NCBI RefSeq assembly: GCF_029433295.1
Contig: NZ_JAQTHV010000004.1
Coordinates: forward strand, 1-64,000
Origin: Bifidobacterium sp. ESL0784
Lineage (GTDB): Bacteria > Actinomycetota > Actinomycetes > Actinomycetales > Bifidobacteriaceae
Direction of reading: 5' to 3'
DNA: 64,000 nucleotides
Positions 26,747 to 35,706 of the stretch are shown one piece after another. Below the pieces are notes generated by a model. That model had not been told where the DNA came from. It saw only the letters and a program-made list of their open reading frames with translations, and ran no database searches. Numbering within the stretch: position 1 is the first letter of the stretch; every line of letters begins with the position of its first letter. The position numbers and the translations under genes are program-made.

Positions 26747-27754
26747 ATGGTAAACGACAAGGCTGTTCTGGTAGGTGTGGATGGTTCGCAAGCCAGCTAC
26801 AAGGCAACCTGGTGGGCGGCGAATTACGCCAAGCACGCAGGATTGACGCTGCAGATCGTTTGCGCGTACTCTCTGCCCAGTTATGCAGCGGTTTCATTCG
26901 ATTCCACATACACTTCCATGGGCGACGACAACGCGGCCCATATCGACGCGCAGGAGATTCTTTCCAAGGCCAAGGCCATTGCCGACGAGCAGGGAGTGGA
27001 GGCACAGACGCTGATTGTCACCGGAGATCCTTCTTCGGTCTTCGTCGAGCTATCGCGCAACTACAACCTGATCGTTATCGGCAACCGTGGCAAGGGCGGA
27101 TTGGCCGAGCGTCTGCTTGGGACCACCAGCTCGTCGCTGCCGGCGTACGCTTACTGCCCGATTATCGTGGTGCCTTATACCGATGACGACGGTAAGACGA
27201 TGCATCTGAACAATACCATCAAGCGAGTGGCTGTCGGCATTGACGCCAGCGCGTGGGGTTTGAAGGCTCTGCAGATCGCAGCCGACCTTTCCGCCGACCG
27301 TGGCGCAGAACTTGACGTCATCGATGCTGTGGCAGGCCTGCAAGGGGTCAGCGACGAGGATGGCGTTTACGATTCCTATATGGAAGATCTCGAAACTCAG
27401 ATTGCTCCGGTTCGCAAGGCTCATCCGGATCTGAAGATCACCAAGACCATCGTTCCCGAATCCGCAGTCAGCGCTCTGACCAAGGCCAGCTATGACCATG
27501 ACATCGTGGTTGTCGGCTCCCGCGGCAAGGGAGGATTCACCGGTCTCCTGGTCGGTTCCACCAGCCAGGGGCTTATCCAGCATGCTGCCGGCCCGGTCTA
27601 TGTGGTGCCGCGCAAGTATGTGGAGGCTGAGAAGTCGCGTTCCGACGGTGCCATCGAAGGCATCGAGGGCGTCGAACAGGTCTCCGTGAAGACAGCCGAT
27701 AGCTCCGCAGCCGAGGCCATCGAATCCTCCATCGACCCGGAGCACAAGGGCTGA
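26747..27754 (+). CDS. Tandem-domain universal stress protein
   Basis: Cytoplasmic UspA-family protein of 335 aa with two domains (about 1-150 and 160-305). Each opens with a VGVDGSQAS/VGIDASAWG loop and ends with an ATP-binding G-x2-G-x9-G-S/T motif (GNRGKGGLAERLLGTTSS and GSRGKGGFTGLLVGSTS). Nucleotide-binding Usp proteins modulate stress survival; the partner is unknown. ATG 26747 has AAGGAG at 6 nt; an upstream in-frame ATG at 26714 has no site. Monocistronic with its own terminator. Confidence 0.92.
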   Translation: MVNDKAVLVGVDGSQASYKATWWAANYAKHAGLTLQIVCAYSLPSYAAVSFDSTYTSMGDDNAAHIDAQEILSKAKAIADEQGVEAQTLIVTGDPSSVFVELSRNYNLIVIGNRGKGGLAERLLGTTSSSLPAYAYCPIIVVPYTDDDGKTMHLNNTIKRVAVGIDASAWGLKALQIAADLSADRGAELDVIDAVAGLQGVSDEDGVYDSYMEDLETQIAPVRKAHPDLKITKTIVPESAVSALTKASYDHDIVVVGSRGKGGFTGLLVGSTSQGLIQHAAGPVYVVPRKYVEAEKSRSDGAIEGIEGVEQVSVKTADSSAAEAIESSIDPEHKG

Positions 27755-27778
27755 TTGCAGGTTTCGCCTTTAGACGCT

Positions 27779-27824
27779 AAGGGCGGCGCCGATTCCCGTA
27801 AAGGATATCGGCACCGCCCTTTTG
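27779..27824 (+). terminator. Intrinsic terminator of the universal stress protein gene
   Basis: AAGGGCGGCGCCGAT (27779-27793) pairs, with one mismatch, with 27807-27821, followed by TTT. Confidence 0.85.
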
Positions 27825-27996
27825 TTGAGTTGGAATAGATTACCGGCCAGAAAGTCTGTTCGGAATAAGCTTAAAAAAACATTCTTTCGTATAGCGCGAG
27901 ACCGGAGAGGCTCCAGAACCATTCCGCCGGTCTCGCAATGCCTCAAGGTTGGCCTCCGGCACATTTCCAGCAATTACCCTATTGTGACAGGAACCA

Positions 27997-28413
27997 CTAC
28001 TTGGTGAGTACCTTGACGTCCATCGTCACTGGCGTGGCGACTTCGTAGGTATGCATCACCGTGCAGGACTTCTCGATGTGCTTTTCGACGCGGTCCTTGA
28101 GCTTTTCGACGTCCTCGCCGTGGATGCCGGCGCTTTGGGCGTCAACGACCACCTGTTCGCGAAATGCGGTGTAACCGTCAGCCTCCGGGTCGTAATCACC
28201 GTCGACGGTGATCTTCGCACCCTTGCCTTCGCCAAGGCTGTTCTCGATGGTCATCTGGCTGGAAAGCGCGCCGCAGCCCGCCAGAGCCACCTTCATCAGG
28301 TCACCGGGGTTGAACAGGCCTTTGCCGTGCCCGAACTTGATGTGTGCGCCATCATCGCTGAACGCGTCCCAGGAACCATCCTTGTTGCGCTCCACCCACA
28401 GTTTCTTTGCCAT
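27997..28413 (-). CDS. OsmC/Ohr-family protein
   Basis: A 138-aa OsmC-type protein, a family of thiol-dependent peroxidases acting on organic hydroperoxides. Two conserved cysteines are visible: one in LAGCGALSSQ (start of the core helix, about 60) and one in EKSCTVMHTYEV (about 120). ATG 28413 lies 5 nt after GAGGAGGT, a strong site; the frame is open further upstream. No partner regulator (OhrR-type) is adjacent. Confidence 0.88.
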   Translation of the reverse strand: MAKKLWVERNKDGSWDAFSDDGAHIKFGHGKGLFNPGDLMKVALAGCGALSSQMTIENSLGEGKGAKITVDGDYDPEADGYTAFREQVVVDAQSAGIHGEDVEKLKDRVEKHIEKSCTVMHTYEVATPVTMDVKVLTK

Positions 28414-28596
28414 TGCGTACCTCCTCGCGGTTATGCCTCGCTCTTCGCAGAGGCGTTTCTCTACCAATCTAACCCCAAGCCCCGCCGTTATATGTATCTG
28501 GCGCAGGAGTTGGTGGACGAACAGGATACATCCAGATATGTCCCTTTTCTGTCAGTGAAATAAAAGCGGCGTGGCCGGTTGCGTAATTCGTCGGTT

Positions 28597-28652
28597 TATT
28601 TGTGCCTTTTTACTTGCTTGCCGGGCATATCTTAAGTAAAAAGACACAAATA
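28597..28652. repeat. AT-rich inverted repeat upstream of thyA
   Basis: TATTTGTGCCTTTTTACTT at 28597-28615 is complementary to 28634-28652 in 18 of 19 positions. The core CTTTTTACTT recurs at 28669-28678. It may be an operator set or a transcript hairpin; the regulator is unknown. Confidence 0.6.
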
Positions 28653-28780
28653 GCGGCTCTAAATATTGCTTTTTACTTAATCGGTGTGAGCAAGCATGTA
28701 AAAAAGCGCAAATTCCGCTTTCTCGGGCCATTCTCATGGATTCGGTGTCTTACGATAGGCGGATGCTCATCGTTTCGGTA

Positions 28781-28817
28781 TCGACGTGGCCGATGCTGCT
28801 TGCTAGAATGGTTAGTT
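28781..28817 (+). promoter_or_regulatory. Probable leaderless promoter of thyA
   Basis: TCGACG (28781-28786), a 17-nt spacer, TAGAAT (28804-28809), then 8 nt to the ATG at 28818. No Shine-Dalgarno is present, so the start codon probably lies at the transcript 5' end. Confidence 0.5.
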
Positions 28818-29687
28818 ATGTTGACCCAAGAACAGCTTGAAGAAATTCGTCAGAGGATTCCCGCACGTCCAAAAACCGACATTCCCATGCCTTACGAGGA
28901 TTTGGTACGGGATATCCTTACACAAGGGACGCTCAAGACCGACCGTACCGGCACAGGCACGATTTCCCTGTTCGGCCGCCAGATGCGCTTCGACCTTTCC
29001 AAAGGTTTCCCGCTTTTGACCACCAAGACGGTCTATTTCAAGGGCATCGCCTACGAGCTGCTGTGGTTCCTCAAGGGTTCGAGCAACGTGCGCTGGCTGC
29101 AGGAAAACAATGTGCACATCTGGGACGAGTGGGCCGATGAGAACGGCGACTTGGGACCGGTTTACGGGGTGCAGTGGCGCAGTTGGCCGGCACCGAGCAA
29201 AGATGATCCGAATCGGACCATCGACCAGATTTCCAACGTATTGAATCTCATCAAAACGCATCCCGATTCCCGTCGCATGATCGTGACGGCCTGGAACCCG
29301 GCCGAGGTCGAGCAGATGGCGTTGCCGCCTTGCCACGCGCTTTTCCAGTTCTATGTGGCCGATGGCAAGCTTTCCTGCCAGCTTTATCAGCGTTCTTGCG
29401 ACATGTTCCTGGGGGTTCCGTTCAATATCGCTTCCTACTCGCTGCTCACGTTGATGATGGCGCAGCAGACCGGGCTGAAACCGGGGGAGTTCGTCTGGAC
29501 CGGCGGTGATTGCCATGTCTACGACAATCACATTGATCAGGTTCTGACCCAGCTGAGGCGCGATCCCTACCCATATCCTCAAATCGAGATCCGTAAGGCC
29601 GATTCGATTTTCGATTACCAATACGAAGACTTCAAGATCGTCAATTACCAGCATCATCCCGCCATCAAGGCTCCGGTCGCGGTCTGA
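28818..29687 (+). CDS. thyA: Thymidylate synthase
   Basis: A 289-aa enzyme making dTMP from dUMP with methylene-THF as carbon donor and reductant. Motifs: [19 protein letters not shown] near the start, [19 protein letters not shown], the catalytic Cys in [29 protein letters not shown] (dUMP phosphate and folate binding), and [12 protein letters not shown] 28818 without a ribosome binding site, behind a TAGAAT box. Directly followed by folA, which regenerates the dihydrofolate it produces. Confidence 0.97.
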   Translation: MLTQEQLEEIRQRIPARPKTDIPMPYEDLVRDILTQGTLKTDRTGTGTISLFGRQMRFDLSKGFPLLTTKTVYFKGIAYELLWFLKGSSNVRWLQENNVHIWDEWADENGDLGPVYGVQWRSWPAPSKDDPNRTIDQISNVLNLIKTHPDSRRMIVTAWNPAEVEQMALPPCHALFQFYVADGKLSCQLYQRSCDMFLGVPFNIASYSLLTLMMAQQTGLKPGEFVWTGGDCHVYDNHIDQVLTQLRRDPYPYPQIEIRKADSIFDYQYEDFKIVNYQHHPAIKAPVAV

Positions 29688-29807
29688 GGCAGAGACCATA
29701 CCGAACCGGACGAAATCACGGGGTCGAAGCAGGTTTTAATCGAAGTGAAATCGCGTCTGAGGTGTTGGTTAGACTAACAATACTGCCTAATTCAAGGAGT
29801 ACATGAA

Positions 29808-30467
29808 ATGGAGCATGACAGTAGCCGAACTGGCTATCACGAACCCGAGCCCGGGCTTGCCGGGCAAAAAGTCACCGAGGACTGGGGAGACGATGTCGTC
29901 AAGACGTTCTCGGTCAATCTCATCTGGGCGTGCGGTGAGGATATGCAAGGCCGTCCCGATGCGATGGGGTTCAAAGGCGGGATGCCTTGGCATCTTGCCG
30001 AAGACATGAAGCGTTTCAAAGAATTGACCGTTTCGCACCCGGTGATTATGGGTCGCAAAACATGGGATTCGCTTGATCCGAAATATCGTCCGTTGCCGAA
30101 CCGCGACAATATCGTGGTCTCTCACGACCCGAACTGGCGCGCTGCTGGGGCCACCACGGCCAATGACATTGATGCGGCTCTTGATTTCGCCCGTCAGGAA
30201 GCCATTCCCGATGATGGTTTGGATCGCAGCGAGATCTGGGTGATTGGGGGAGCGCAGCTGTTCCGTTCCGTCATGCCGTTCGCCAACAAGGCGTACGTCA
30301 CCTATATCCGTGGCCGTTTTGACGCAGACACCTACGCGCCCGATATGGACGAGCTGGTGCGGGCCGGGGCTTGGAACGTGCAGGACGATGGACCGTGGGA
30401 GACTCCGCGCAAGCCGGAAGGTGCCGTCGAAGCGTATCGTTTCGTCACGTATCACAAAAATCGGTAA
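29808..30467 (+). CDS. folA: Dihydrofolate reductase
   Basis: NADPH-dependent reductase (219 aa, with an N-terminal extension of about 40 residues over the usual 160). Visible motifs: LIWACGEDMQGRPD, GGMPWHLAEDMKRFKELT (Pro-Trp and the acidic folate contact), VIMGRKTWDSL (NADPH), and IWVIGGAQLFRSVM. The frame starts at ATG 29808, about 9 nt after AAGGAG. An ATG at 29803 belongs to another frame. Likely cotranscribed with thyA across 120 bp. Confidence 0.95.
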   Translation: MEHDSSRTGYHEPEPGLAGQKVTEDWGDDVVKTFSVNLIWACGEDMQGRPDAMGFKGGMPWHLAEDMKRFKELTVSHPVIMGRKTWDSLDPKYRPLPNRDNIVVSHDPNWRAAGATTANDIDAALDFARQEAIPDDGLDRSEIWVIGGAQLFRSVMPFANKAYVTYIRGRFDADTYAPDMDELVRAGAWNVQDDGPWETPRKPEGAVEAYRFVTYHKNR

Positions 30468-30793
30468 GATTTTTTAATTTTTTCAATATTGACACAGATA
30501 CGATTGCTTTCGTGGTTGTATCTGCGTCGTTTGTTATTCGCGCCGACGTCGTCAATTGGTTTGATATATTGTGCTAAACCCTCGTAAGGCTGAGTCTGCC
30601 TTGCTTACTTTCTGGCGATGTCGGTATTGACTTTGCGAAATTGCTCTCAAGATCTGTCTGTTATATTTGCGGTATGTTTATCCGGATACGTTATCGATAC
30701 CTGGTCTGTTGCGTGAGAGCCTATTACGGTCGAGTCGTTATGATGGCAGTATCGATGTCATCCGTACTTTGATAACAGAAAGATACTTCTACT
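30468..30793. other. Intergenic region with a weak terminator
   Basis: A hairpin GACACAGATAC (30490-30500) pairs, with one mismatch, with GTATCTGCGTC near 30518-30528 and is followed by GTTTG; it probably ends the thyA-folA transcript. The remaining 260 bp precede the phosphatase gene. No other feature was recognised. Confidence 0.5.
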
Positions 30794-31303
30794 ATGTCCA
30801 ATCATCCTTACACCGTCATGACCGTCTGCACCGGAAACATCTGCCGTTCCCCGATGGCCGAAATCATCCTGCGCGCCAACTTCGAAGAGCGCGGGTTGGG
30901 GGACAAGGTACGGGTGATGTCCAGCGGCGTCAGCGACGAGGAATATAGCCATCCCATCGACCCACGTGCCGTACGCGTGCTGCGCCAGCGCGGTTATGAG
31001 ATTCCCAAGCACCATTTCGCGCATCGCATCACCCCCGAGGAAATTGACGAAAGCGACCTTTTCCTGCCGATGACCGCTTCGCACGAGAAGGGGTTGCTGC
31101 GCCTCCTGCCGGCCGATAAGAAGCCGGAAGTGCATCTCTACCGCAGCTTCGATCCGAACCTGCCCAAGCCCGCTCCCGGCCACGAAAGCGATATCGACCT
31201 GGTCGACCCGTGGTACGGTGGACCGCGCGATTTCGACATCGCCATCGATCAAATCGACGGCGTCGCCCCCTATATCGTCGATTGGGTAGCCAAGCAGCTC
31301 TGA
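30794..31303 (+). CDS. Low-molecular-weight protein tyrosine phosphatase
   Basis: A 169-aa cytoplasmic phosphatase. The P-loop VCTGNICRSPMAE has catalytic Cys (about 12) and Arg of C-x5-R-S, and the general acid is in VDPWYGGPRDF near residue 140. Members act on tyrosine kinases of exopolysaccharide synthesis or on arginine phosphate. No kinase or capsule gene is adjacent. ATG 30794 has no clear ribosome binding site. A very strong terminator follows. Confidence 0.93.
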   Translation: MSNHPYTVMTVCTGNICRSPMAEIILRANFEERGLGDKVRVMSSGVSDEEYSHPIDPRAVRVLRQRGYEIPKHHFAHRITPEEIDESDLFLPMTASHEKGLLRLLPADKKPEVHLYRSFDPNLPKPAPGHESDIDLVDPWYGGPRDFDIAIDQIDGVAPYIVDWVAKQL

Positions 31304-31313
31304 GAGAGCAGAT

Positions 31314-31365
31314 ATGCCTCGGCCCCGATGTTCGTTTTTGGGCATCGGGGCCGAGGCATGTATTG
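31314..31365 (+). terminator. Strong GC-rich hairpin after the phosphatase gene
   Basis: Perfect 17-bp arms, 31314-31330 (ATGCCTCGGCCCCGATG) and 31343-31359, with a 12-nt T-containing loop. The following T-run is poor. Confidence 0.75.
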
Positions 31366-31534
31366 AAAGTTAGGCTTATTCCTAGTGTTTAGTTACGGCC
31401 TCATCAGATAAAGCTTTATTCGCAGGCTAGATTCCATTGAGTCACCTTCACAACAAACATAACCAGTACACCATCCGAATCTGCTGGGTAAATGCTGGGT
31501 TTTGACTAGAATCTATGCGATTGCAAGAAATGGA

Positions 31535-31568
31535 AAAGCCCCGAAACCATTGTGATTGCTTGGTTTCG
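31535..31568 (-). terminator. Terminator of the tRNA-Asp/Phe transcript
   Basis: Read on the minus strand, CGAAACCA (31561-31568) pairs with TGGTTTCG (31542-31549) and is followed by GGGGCTTTTCC. It lies 10 nt past the tRNA-Phe 3' end. Confidence 0.65.
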
Positions 31569-31577
31569 AGACCTGAG

Positions 31578-31653
31578 TGGTGGCTCCGAGCGGCATCGAT
31601 CCGCTGACCTAACGATTTTCAGTCGTTCGCTCTACCAACTGAGCTACAGAGCC
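31578..31653 (-). tRNA. tRNA-Phe (anticodon GAA)
   Basis: A 76-nt cloverleaf. Anticodon arm AACGA-CTGAAAA-TCGTT, acceptor GGCTCTG/CGGAGCC, 3' CCA encoded. Second in a two-tRNA minus-strand transcript. Confidence 0.95.
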
Positions 31654-31698
31654 ATGAATAATCAAAAACCCGGCGAACCGGGCTTAAGACCATTCGAG

Positions 31699-31772
31699 CG
31701 ACTCCGGCCAGACTTGAACTGGTGACCTCCGCCGTGACAGGGCGGCGCTCTAACCAACTGAGCTACGGAGCC
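31699..31772 (-). tRNA. tRNA-Asp (anticodon GTC)
   Basis: A 74-nt cloverleaf. Anticodon arm CCGCC-CTGTCAC-GGCGG, discriminator G as expected for Asp, CCA not encoded. First gene of the pair with tRNA-Phe, 45 bp apart. Confidence 0.95.
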
Positions 31773-31967
31773 GTGGCTTGCTTTCATCAAGCAGCCGAGT
31801 GTTAATTTTACTCAGATCGGAATCAAATGCAACCCGGGAGCCATTTCAGCGTGTCGCCTATGATGCCAAGGATTAGGAACGCCGCGAATCATTTGTAATT
31901 CAAAATAGCTGACGTCCGCTGAACCCAGCGGAGAAAATCATTGTAGGCAGGGCTTTCTGAGTATCGT

Positions 31968-32624
31968 TCAGGCTGCGGTCGGCAACGTGCTCATATTCGT
32001 GACGGTGCTTCCCTGGTTGAAATCATAAAGATAATAGGCATAGTCTGTGTCTTCATTGTCATCGTCGGGATCGTCGCCGTCGTCATCGTAAGGGTCGGAG
32101 CTGCAGTCCGAACCATGGCAGCTTTGATCGTCGGTATCCGAATGGTTGATTGCATAGCCGAATGCCGAAACGAACACAATGACGATAATGATGTTCAGGA
32201 CTGTCCTGACTGCGCCGATGACGATTCCGGCTATGGACATTCCCTTGCTTTTTTCGCCGCTGCGATTGATCTGAACGAGTGCGACCACGGAAAGCACTAA
32301 GCCGATAACCGGCATAAGGAAAGAAAGAACGAAGCCGACGATACACAGCGTGTTCCACTTCTGGTTCGGGGCCGGGGCATAGTAAATCTGAGGGCCCACA
32401 GGCGGCATTGAACCAGGAGCTGCAGAAGAAGGCACTGGGCCGGGGCCAGAAGGCGGCACCGACCCTGCATACGGCTGGTAGCGGTAGCCCGGTGTCTGCT
32501 GCCCCGCACTTGGGTCTTGGAAGGAGGTTTGCCCCGACTGCTGCCCAGGTTGCGAGGCTGGGTCGCCATATTGGTAGGAAGGCTGTCCCTGTGGCGGGGT
32601 CGCGTTGAAATCGTTCTCGTTCAT
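31968..32624 (-). CDS. DUF4190-type membrane protein with acidic C-terminal tail
   Basis: A 218-aa protein. The N-terminus is Pro/Gln/Tyr-rich and disordered (1-88). Two membrane helices resemble DUF4190 (about 93-120, CIVGFVLSFLMPVIGLVLSVVAL; and about 130-160, GMSIAGIVIGAV...), joined by INRSGEKSKG. The extracytoplasmic tail is acidic, with SDPYDDDGDDPDDDNEDTDY. ATG 32624 lacks a ribosome binding site. A TACACT box (32632-32637, minus strand) lies 7 nt before it, inside a GTACGCGCGTAC palindrome region. Function unknown. Confidence 0.75.
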   Translation of the reverse strand: MNENDFNATPPQGQPSYQYGDPASQPGQQSGQTSFQDPSAGQQTPGYRYQPYAGSVPPSGPGPVPSSAAPGSMPPVGPQIYYAPAPNQKWNTLCIVGFVLSFLMPVIGLVLSVVALVQINRSGEKSKGMSIAGIVIGAVRTVLNIIIVIVFVSAFGYAINHSDTDDQSCHGSDCSSDPYDDDGDDPDDDNEDTDYAYYLYDFNQGSTVTNMSTLPTAA

Positions 32625-32634
32625 AGCCAACAGT

Positions 32635-32646
32635 GTACGCGCGTAC
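32635..32646. promoter_or_regulatory. Perfect 12-bp palindrome between divergent genes
   Basis: GTACGCGCGTAC is self-complementary and touches the candidate -10 of the DUF4190 gene. Its position between divergent leaderless-looking genes makes an operator plausible but unproven. Confidence 0.35.
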
Positions 32647-32687
32647 GGTGAAGTTTCCGGGTCCGCCTTCCGTTAAACTTGGGATTC

Positions 32688-33485
32688 GTGCAGAAAAACG
32701 ACAAAAGAATCCATCAGGTGCTATCATACGTGCGACGGACGGGACGCCTCGACGACCGGCTCAAACGAGCCTGGCAGCGCTATTCACCGGTTTTTCTGCT
32801 CGATATCAGCGCGGGGGAGGGCCTGCTCGATTTGAAGCCGGGCTTCGTGCTCGATCATGGTTTCGTGAGCAAGATTTGGGGCAACGAAAATCCGCTCATC
32901 ATGGAAATCGGTACGGGACAGGGCGAGAACATCATCGCTGCGGCGCAGGCGCATCCCGACATCAATTTCCTGGCTGTGGAGGTCTATGATCCCGGCGTGG
33001 CCCATACGATGCTGCGTGCCGGCAAGCTTGCCCTCGCCAATCTGCGTATCGCCCAGATTAACGCCCCGGAGCTGTTCACGGTGTGCGAGCCGGGTGTGGC
33101 CCGCGAAGTGTGGACGTTCTTCCCCGACCCGTGGCCCAAAATGCGCCATCACAAGCGCCGTATCGTCCAGCCGGCGCTTGCTGCGGATATTCGCAAGGCG
33201 CTGGAGGAAAGGGGCGTTTGGAGACTTGCCACGGACATCGAGGATTATGCCCTGCACATCCACGAGGTGATGGACGGTCGTACCGATTTCGCCAACAGCG
33301 GCACGCTGACCGTTTCTCTGCCCACCGAGCATGTCGGCAAAGGGACGGCGGAAAAGGCAGCGACTCTGCCTCACGCCGATTTCAAGGAATCGGAGCGCTA
33401 CGGAGGCCGGGTGCTTACCAATTTCGAGAAAAAGGGTCTGGCTGCCGGCCGGGTCATTCACGACCTTACCTATCGAGCCATTTGA
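32688..33485 (+). CDS. trmB: tRNA (guanine-N7-)-methyltransferase
   Basis: A 265-aa SAM-dependent enzyme making m7G46 in tRNA. SAM-binding motif [18 protein letters not shown], then [14 protein letters not shown], and the TrmB signature [19 protein letters not shown] with catalytic Asp. The usual C-terminal YEtKFE-type element is here [19 protein letters not shown] 32688 has no ribosome binding site and a TAAACT box (32674-32679) 8 nt upstream. TTG 32679 is an alternative. Confidence 0.95.
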   Translation: MQKNDKRIHQVLSYVRRTGRLDDRLKRAWQRYSPVFLLDISAGEGLLDLKPGFVLDHGFVSKIWGNENPLIMEIGTGQGENIIAAAQAHPDINFLAVEVYDPGVAHTMLRAGKLALANLRIAQINAPELFTVCEPGVAREVWTFFPDPWPKMRHHKRRIVQPALAADIRKALEERGVWRLATDIEDYALHIHEVMDGRTDFANSGTLTVSLPTEHVGKGTAEKAATLPHADFKESERYGGRVLTNFEKKGLAAGRVIHDLTYRAI

Positions 33486-33691
33486 GGTTGTGTATAGTCC
33501 AATTGAGGCCGGTACGTTGTGCCATATGGCTTTTGCTTGTTTCTCAGTTGTGCGGCGAGATATATCGGCAAGGTGATGGTATTGCGTAATGGCGATGCAT
33601 GTGTTTGTCAAAGCATTGCGGTCAATCGGCGATGGTCAACACGCCGGACTTGCTCGAGTCGAGCTCGTATTTTAAGATGAGTAGGTTGTTA

Positions 33692-33763
33692 GCCCCCCTC
33701 GTCTAACGGTTAGGACACCAGACTTTCAATCTGACAACAAGAGTTCGACTCTCTTGGGGGGTA
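33692..33763 (+). tRNA. tRNA-Glu (anticodon TTC)
   Basis: A 72-nt cloverleaf. Acceptor GCCCCCC/GGGGGGT, anticodon loop CTTTCAA, T-arm with GTTCGACTC. CCA is not encoded. Confidence 0.95.
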
Positions 33764-34139
33764 CTTCTTCCAGAGTTTTTCAAACATTCCTCTTTCAGCT
33801 GTTGCAGGATATATGCGATTGATATTTTCCTTCGGGATTGGATTTGTTTCCGATTGCATTCATCTTTCTTGAAAAGTAGCACATTATGTTCGCTGCGATG
33901 CAGGGCTGATTGTTTTGCCTGATTGTTGCAAACGTTTTTCTTTGGGTTTGGATTTCGGTATGCATTTGTGAAATGCGTCATATTGGGTAGTCGATTCGTG
34001 CAGAAGTGCATCTGATTGTGCAAATTAAATCGTTTTTCTTAATTAAAGAAGATATTTTAAAACTGTAAGCATTAGGTGAGAGCGATACAGAGTTGGATTG
34101 GTACCTGCTCTTATACAATTCCCAACGGAGGGGGTCAAG
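33764..34139. other. AT-rich leader region of the respiratory block
   Basis: About 375 bp of AT-rich DNA between tRNA-Glu and the first NDH-2 gene. A TATACA box lies at 34112-34117 and a strong GGAGGGGG ribosome binding site precedes the ATG at 34140. No matching -35 and no Rex- or FNR-type dyad was recognised. Confidence 0.5.
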
Positions 34140-35315
34140 ATGGCGAAAATCGTTATTCTCGGTGCGGGTTATGGCGGCATGCGCACCGCCAAGCAGCTGG
34201 CCAAGGTCAACAATCTCGATGTCGAAATCGTCCTGGTCAACAAGAATCCGTATCACTATCAGTCCACCGAATTGCACGAGGTCGCGGCCGGCACCAAGGA
34301 GCCCGACCAGATCACCTTCGACGTGCGCAAGGCCGTCGATCCGAAAGTCAAGGTCATCATCGACGAGGTCACCAAGGTTGATCAGGACGCCAAAAAGGTC
34401 GAGCTGAAGAACGGCGAACCCCTTACCTATGATTATTTGGTCAATGCACTGGGCTTCGAGTCCGAGACCTTCGGCATCAAGGGCGCCGACGAAAACGGCT
34501 GGCCGATTCTCGACATCAACACCGCCGTCGCGGCCCGTAAGCATCTCGAAGACACCCTGAAGAACTACAAGACCAGCCATGATGAGAATGATTTGCGTAT
34601 TGTGGTCTGTGGCGCCGGCTTCACCTCCATCGAGTACTTGGGCGAGCTGGTCTATCGCATGTCCGAGATGGCCAAGGAATTTGACTTCCCGCTTGATAAA
34701 GTCAAGATCGACTGCATCGAGGCGACGCCGAAGATTCTGCCGATGTTCGATCCGAAGCTGGCCGATTGGGGAGTGAAGTTCCTCGAGGACCACGGCGTCA
34801 CCTTCCACGCCGGCACTCCGATCACCGAAGTCAAGCCCAATGCCGTCATGAGCAACGACACCGCATTCCCGGCCAACACCATTATCTGGACCACCGGTGT
34901 GCACGGCAGCCATGTCATTGCCGATTCCGGTTATGACCAGAAGCGCAACCGCGTGGTCGTCGAAGACGACCTGTCGGTCAACGGCCATCCCGAGGAGTTC
35001 CTCGTCGGGGATGTCTCCGCCGTCCCCAATCCGAGCAACGGCCGTCTTTATCCGACAACCGCCCAGATTTCCATCGCCGAGGCCGACACCGCCGCGGACA
35101 ACATCGTCGCGCGCATCAACGGCAAGGAGACAAAGAAGTTCGTCTTCAAGTCCTTGGGCACGCTTTGCTCGCTTGGGCCCAAGACCGGCATCGCCGAAGT
35201 CGACATGGGTGGCCACTGGAAGCTCAAGGGCGCCAAGGCGTCGGTCGCCAAGAAGCTCGTCGCCGACCGTTCCGTCACCGAGCTGACGGATGTCTCCGGA
35301 ATCATGAAGGAGTAG
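34140..35315 (+). CDS. ndh: Type II NADH:quinone oxidoreductase, copy 1
   Basis: Single-subunit, non-proton-pumping NADH dehydrogenase (391 aa) passing electrons from NADH through FAD to menaquinone at the membrane face. FAD-binding Rossmann motif IVILGAGYGGMRTAKQL at the N-terminus. NADH-binding motif IVVCGAGFTSIEYLGEL near 150. The conserved FAD/quinone region reads GDVSAVPNPSNGRLYPTTAQIS near 300. The C-terminal amphipathic stretch (about 350-391) is the likely membrane contact. ATG 34140 has GGAGGGGG. It has its own strong terminator, so it is expressed separately from copy 2. Confidence 0.93.
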   Translation: MAKIVILGAGYGGMRTAKQLAKVNNLDVEIVLVNKNPYHYQSTELHEVAAGTKEPDQITFDVRKAVDPKVKVIIDEVTKVDQDAKKVELKNGEPLTYDYLVNALGFESETFGIKGADENGWPILDINTAVAARKHLEDTLKNYKTSHDENDLRIVVCGAGFTSIEYLGELVYRMSEMAKEFDFPLDKVKIDCIEATPKILPMFDPKLADWGVKFLEDHGVTFHAGTPITEVKPNAVMSNDTAFPANTIIWTTGVHGSHVIADSGYDQKRNRVVVEDDLSVNGHPEEFLVGDVSAVPNPSNGRLYPTTAQISIAEADTAADNIVARINGKETKKFVFKSLGTLCSLGPKTGIAEVDMGGHWKLKGAKASVAKKLVADRSVTELTDVSGIMKE

Positions 35316-35706
35316 CCGGTCGTCTCTGCTTGCCTGTAAAGCGCCAAACAATCATTAAAAGCCGGAGGGTGGTTCGGGAAGTGTCAATCTTCCCGAACCA
35401 CCCTCTTTTTGTTTTATATTTTAGTTACAATTATCGATTGATGTTTGCAGGTCTTTCAAAACTACTTGCGTGTGGTCCTTTGTCGTAAAAACCTAGTCAT
35501 ACAAAGGCTTTTGTGGCATAAAAGAATGACGTAAACGTGATACGCGCCATAAAAAAATCGTTATTTGAATTTTTGCGGTTTTAGGCCTGATTTTAATCGT
35601 TTTTTGTTCAGCTTTTCATATATTGTTGGAGAATGTTGGCAGTGATGGTGCCCGTTTTTTTGATATGCCCATCGTTCGTGATTAAGCTATAAGGAAAGTG
35701 ATTGGA
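35316..35706. other. Intergenic region between the two ndh genes
   Basis: It contains the strong terminator of copy 1 (35365-35412) and about 290 bp of AT-rich DNA that must hold the promoter of the ndh2-cydAB unit. AAGGA lies about 11 nt before the ATG at 35707. No operator was recognised. Confidence 0.5.
35365..35412 (+). terminator. Strong intrinsic terminator after ndh copy 1
   Basis: Perfect 17-bp arms (35365-35381 and 35389-35405), a 7-nt loop and TTTTTGTTTT. Confidence 0.93.

Larger units (their letters stand above)
28414..28817. other. Divergent intergenic region rich in CTTTTTACTT inverted repeats
   Basis: Between the OsmC and thyA genes. A 19-nt inverted repeat with one mismatch occupies 28597-28615 and 28634-28652 (18-nt loop). 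A further GCTTTTTAC (28668-28676) is roughly inverted at 28698-28707. A promoter-like TCGACG-17-TAGAAT lies at 28781-28809. No coding frame is convincing. Confidence 0.6.

Noticed and set aside
33764-34139. Redox operator (Rex or FNR/Crp dyad) before the respiratory genes
   Set aside because: The region is AT-rich and superficially similar, but no TTGTGA-N6-TCACAA or TTGAT-N4-ATCAA dyad was seen.
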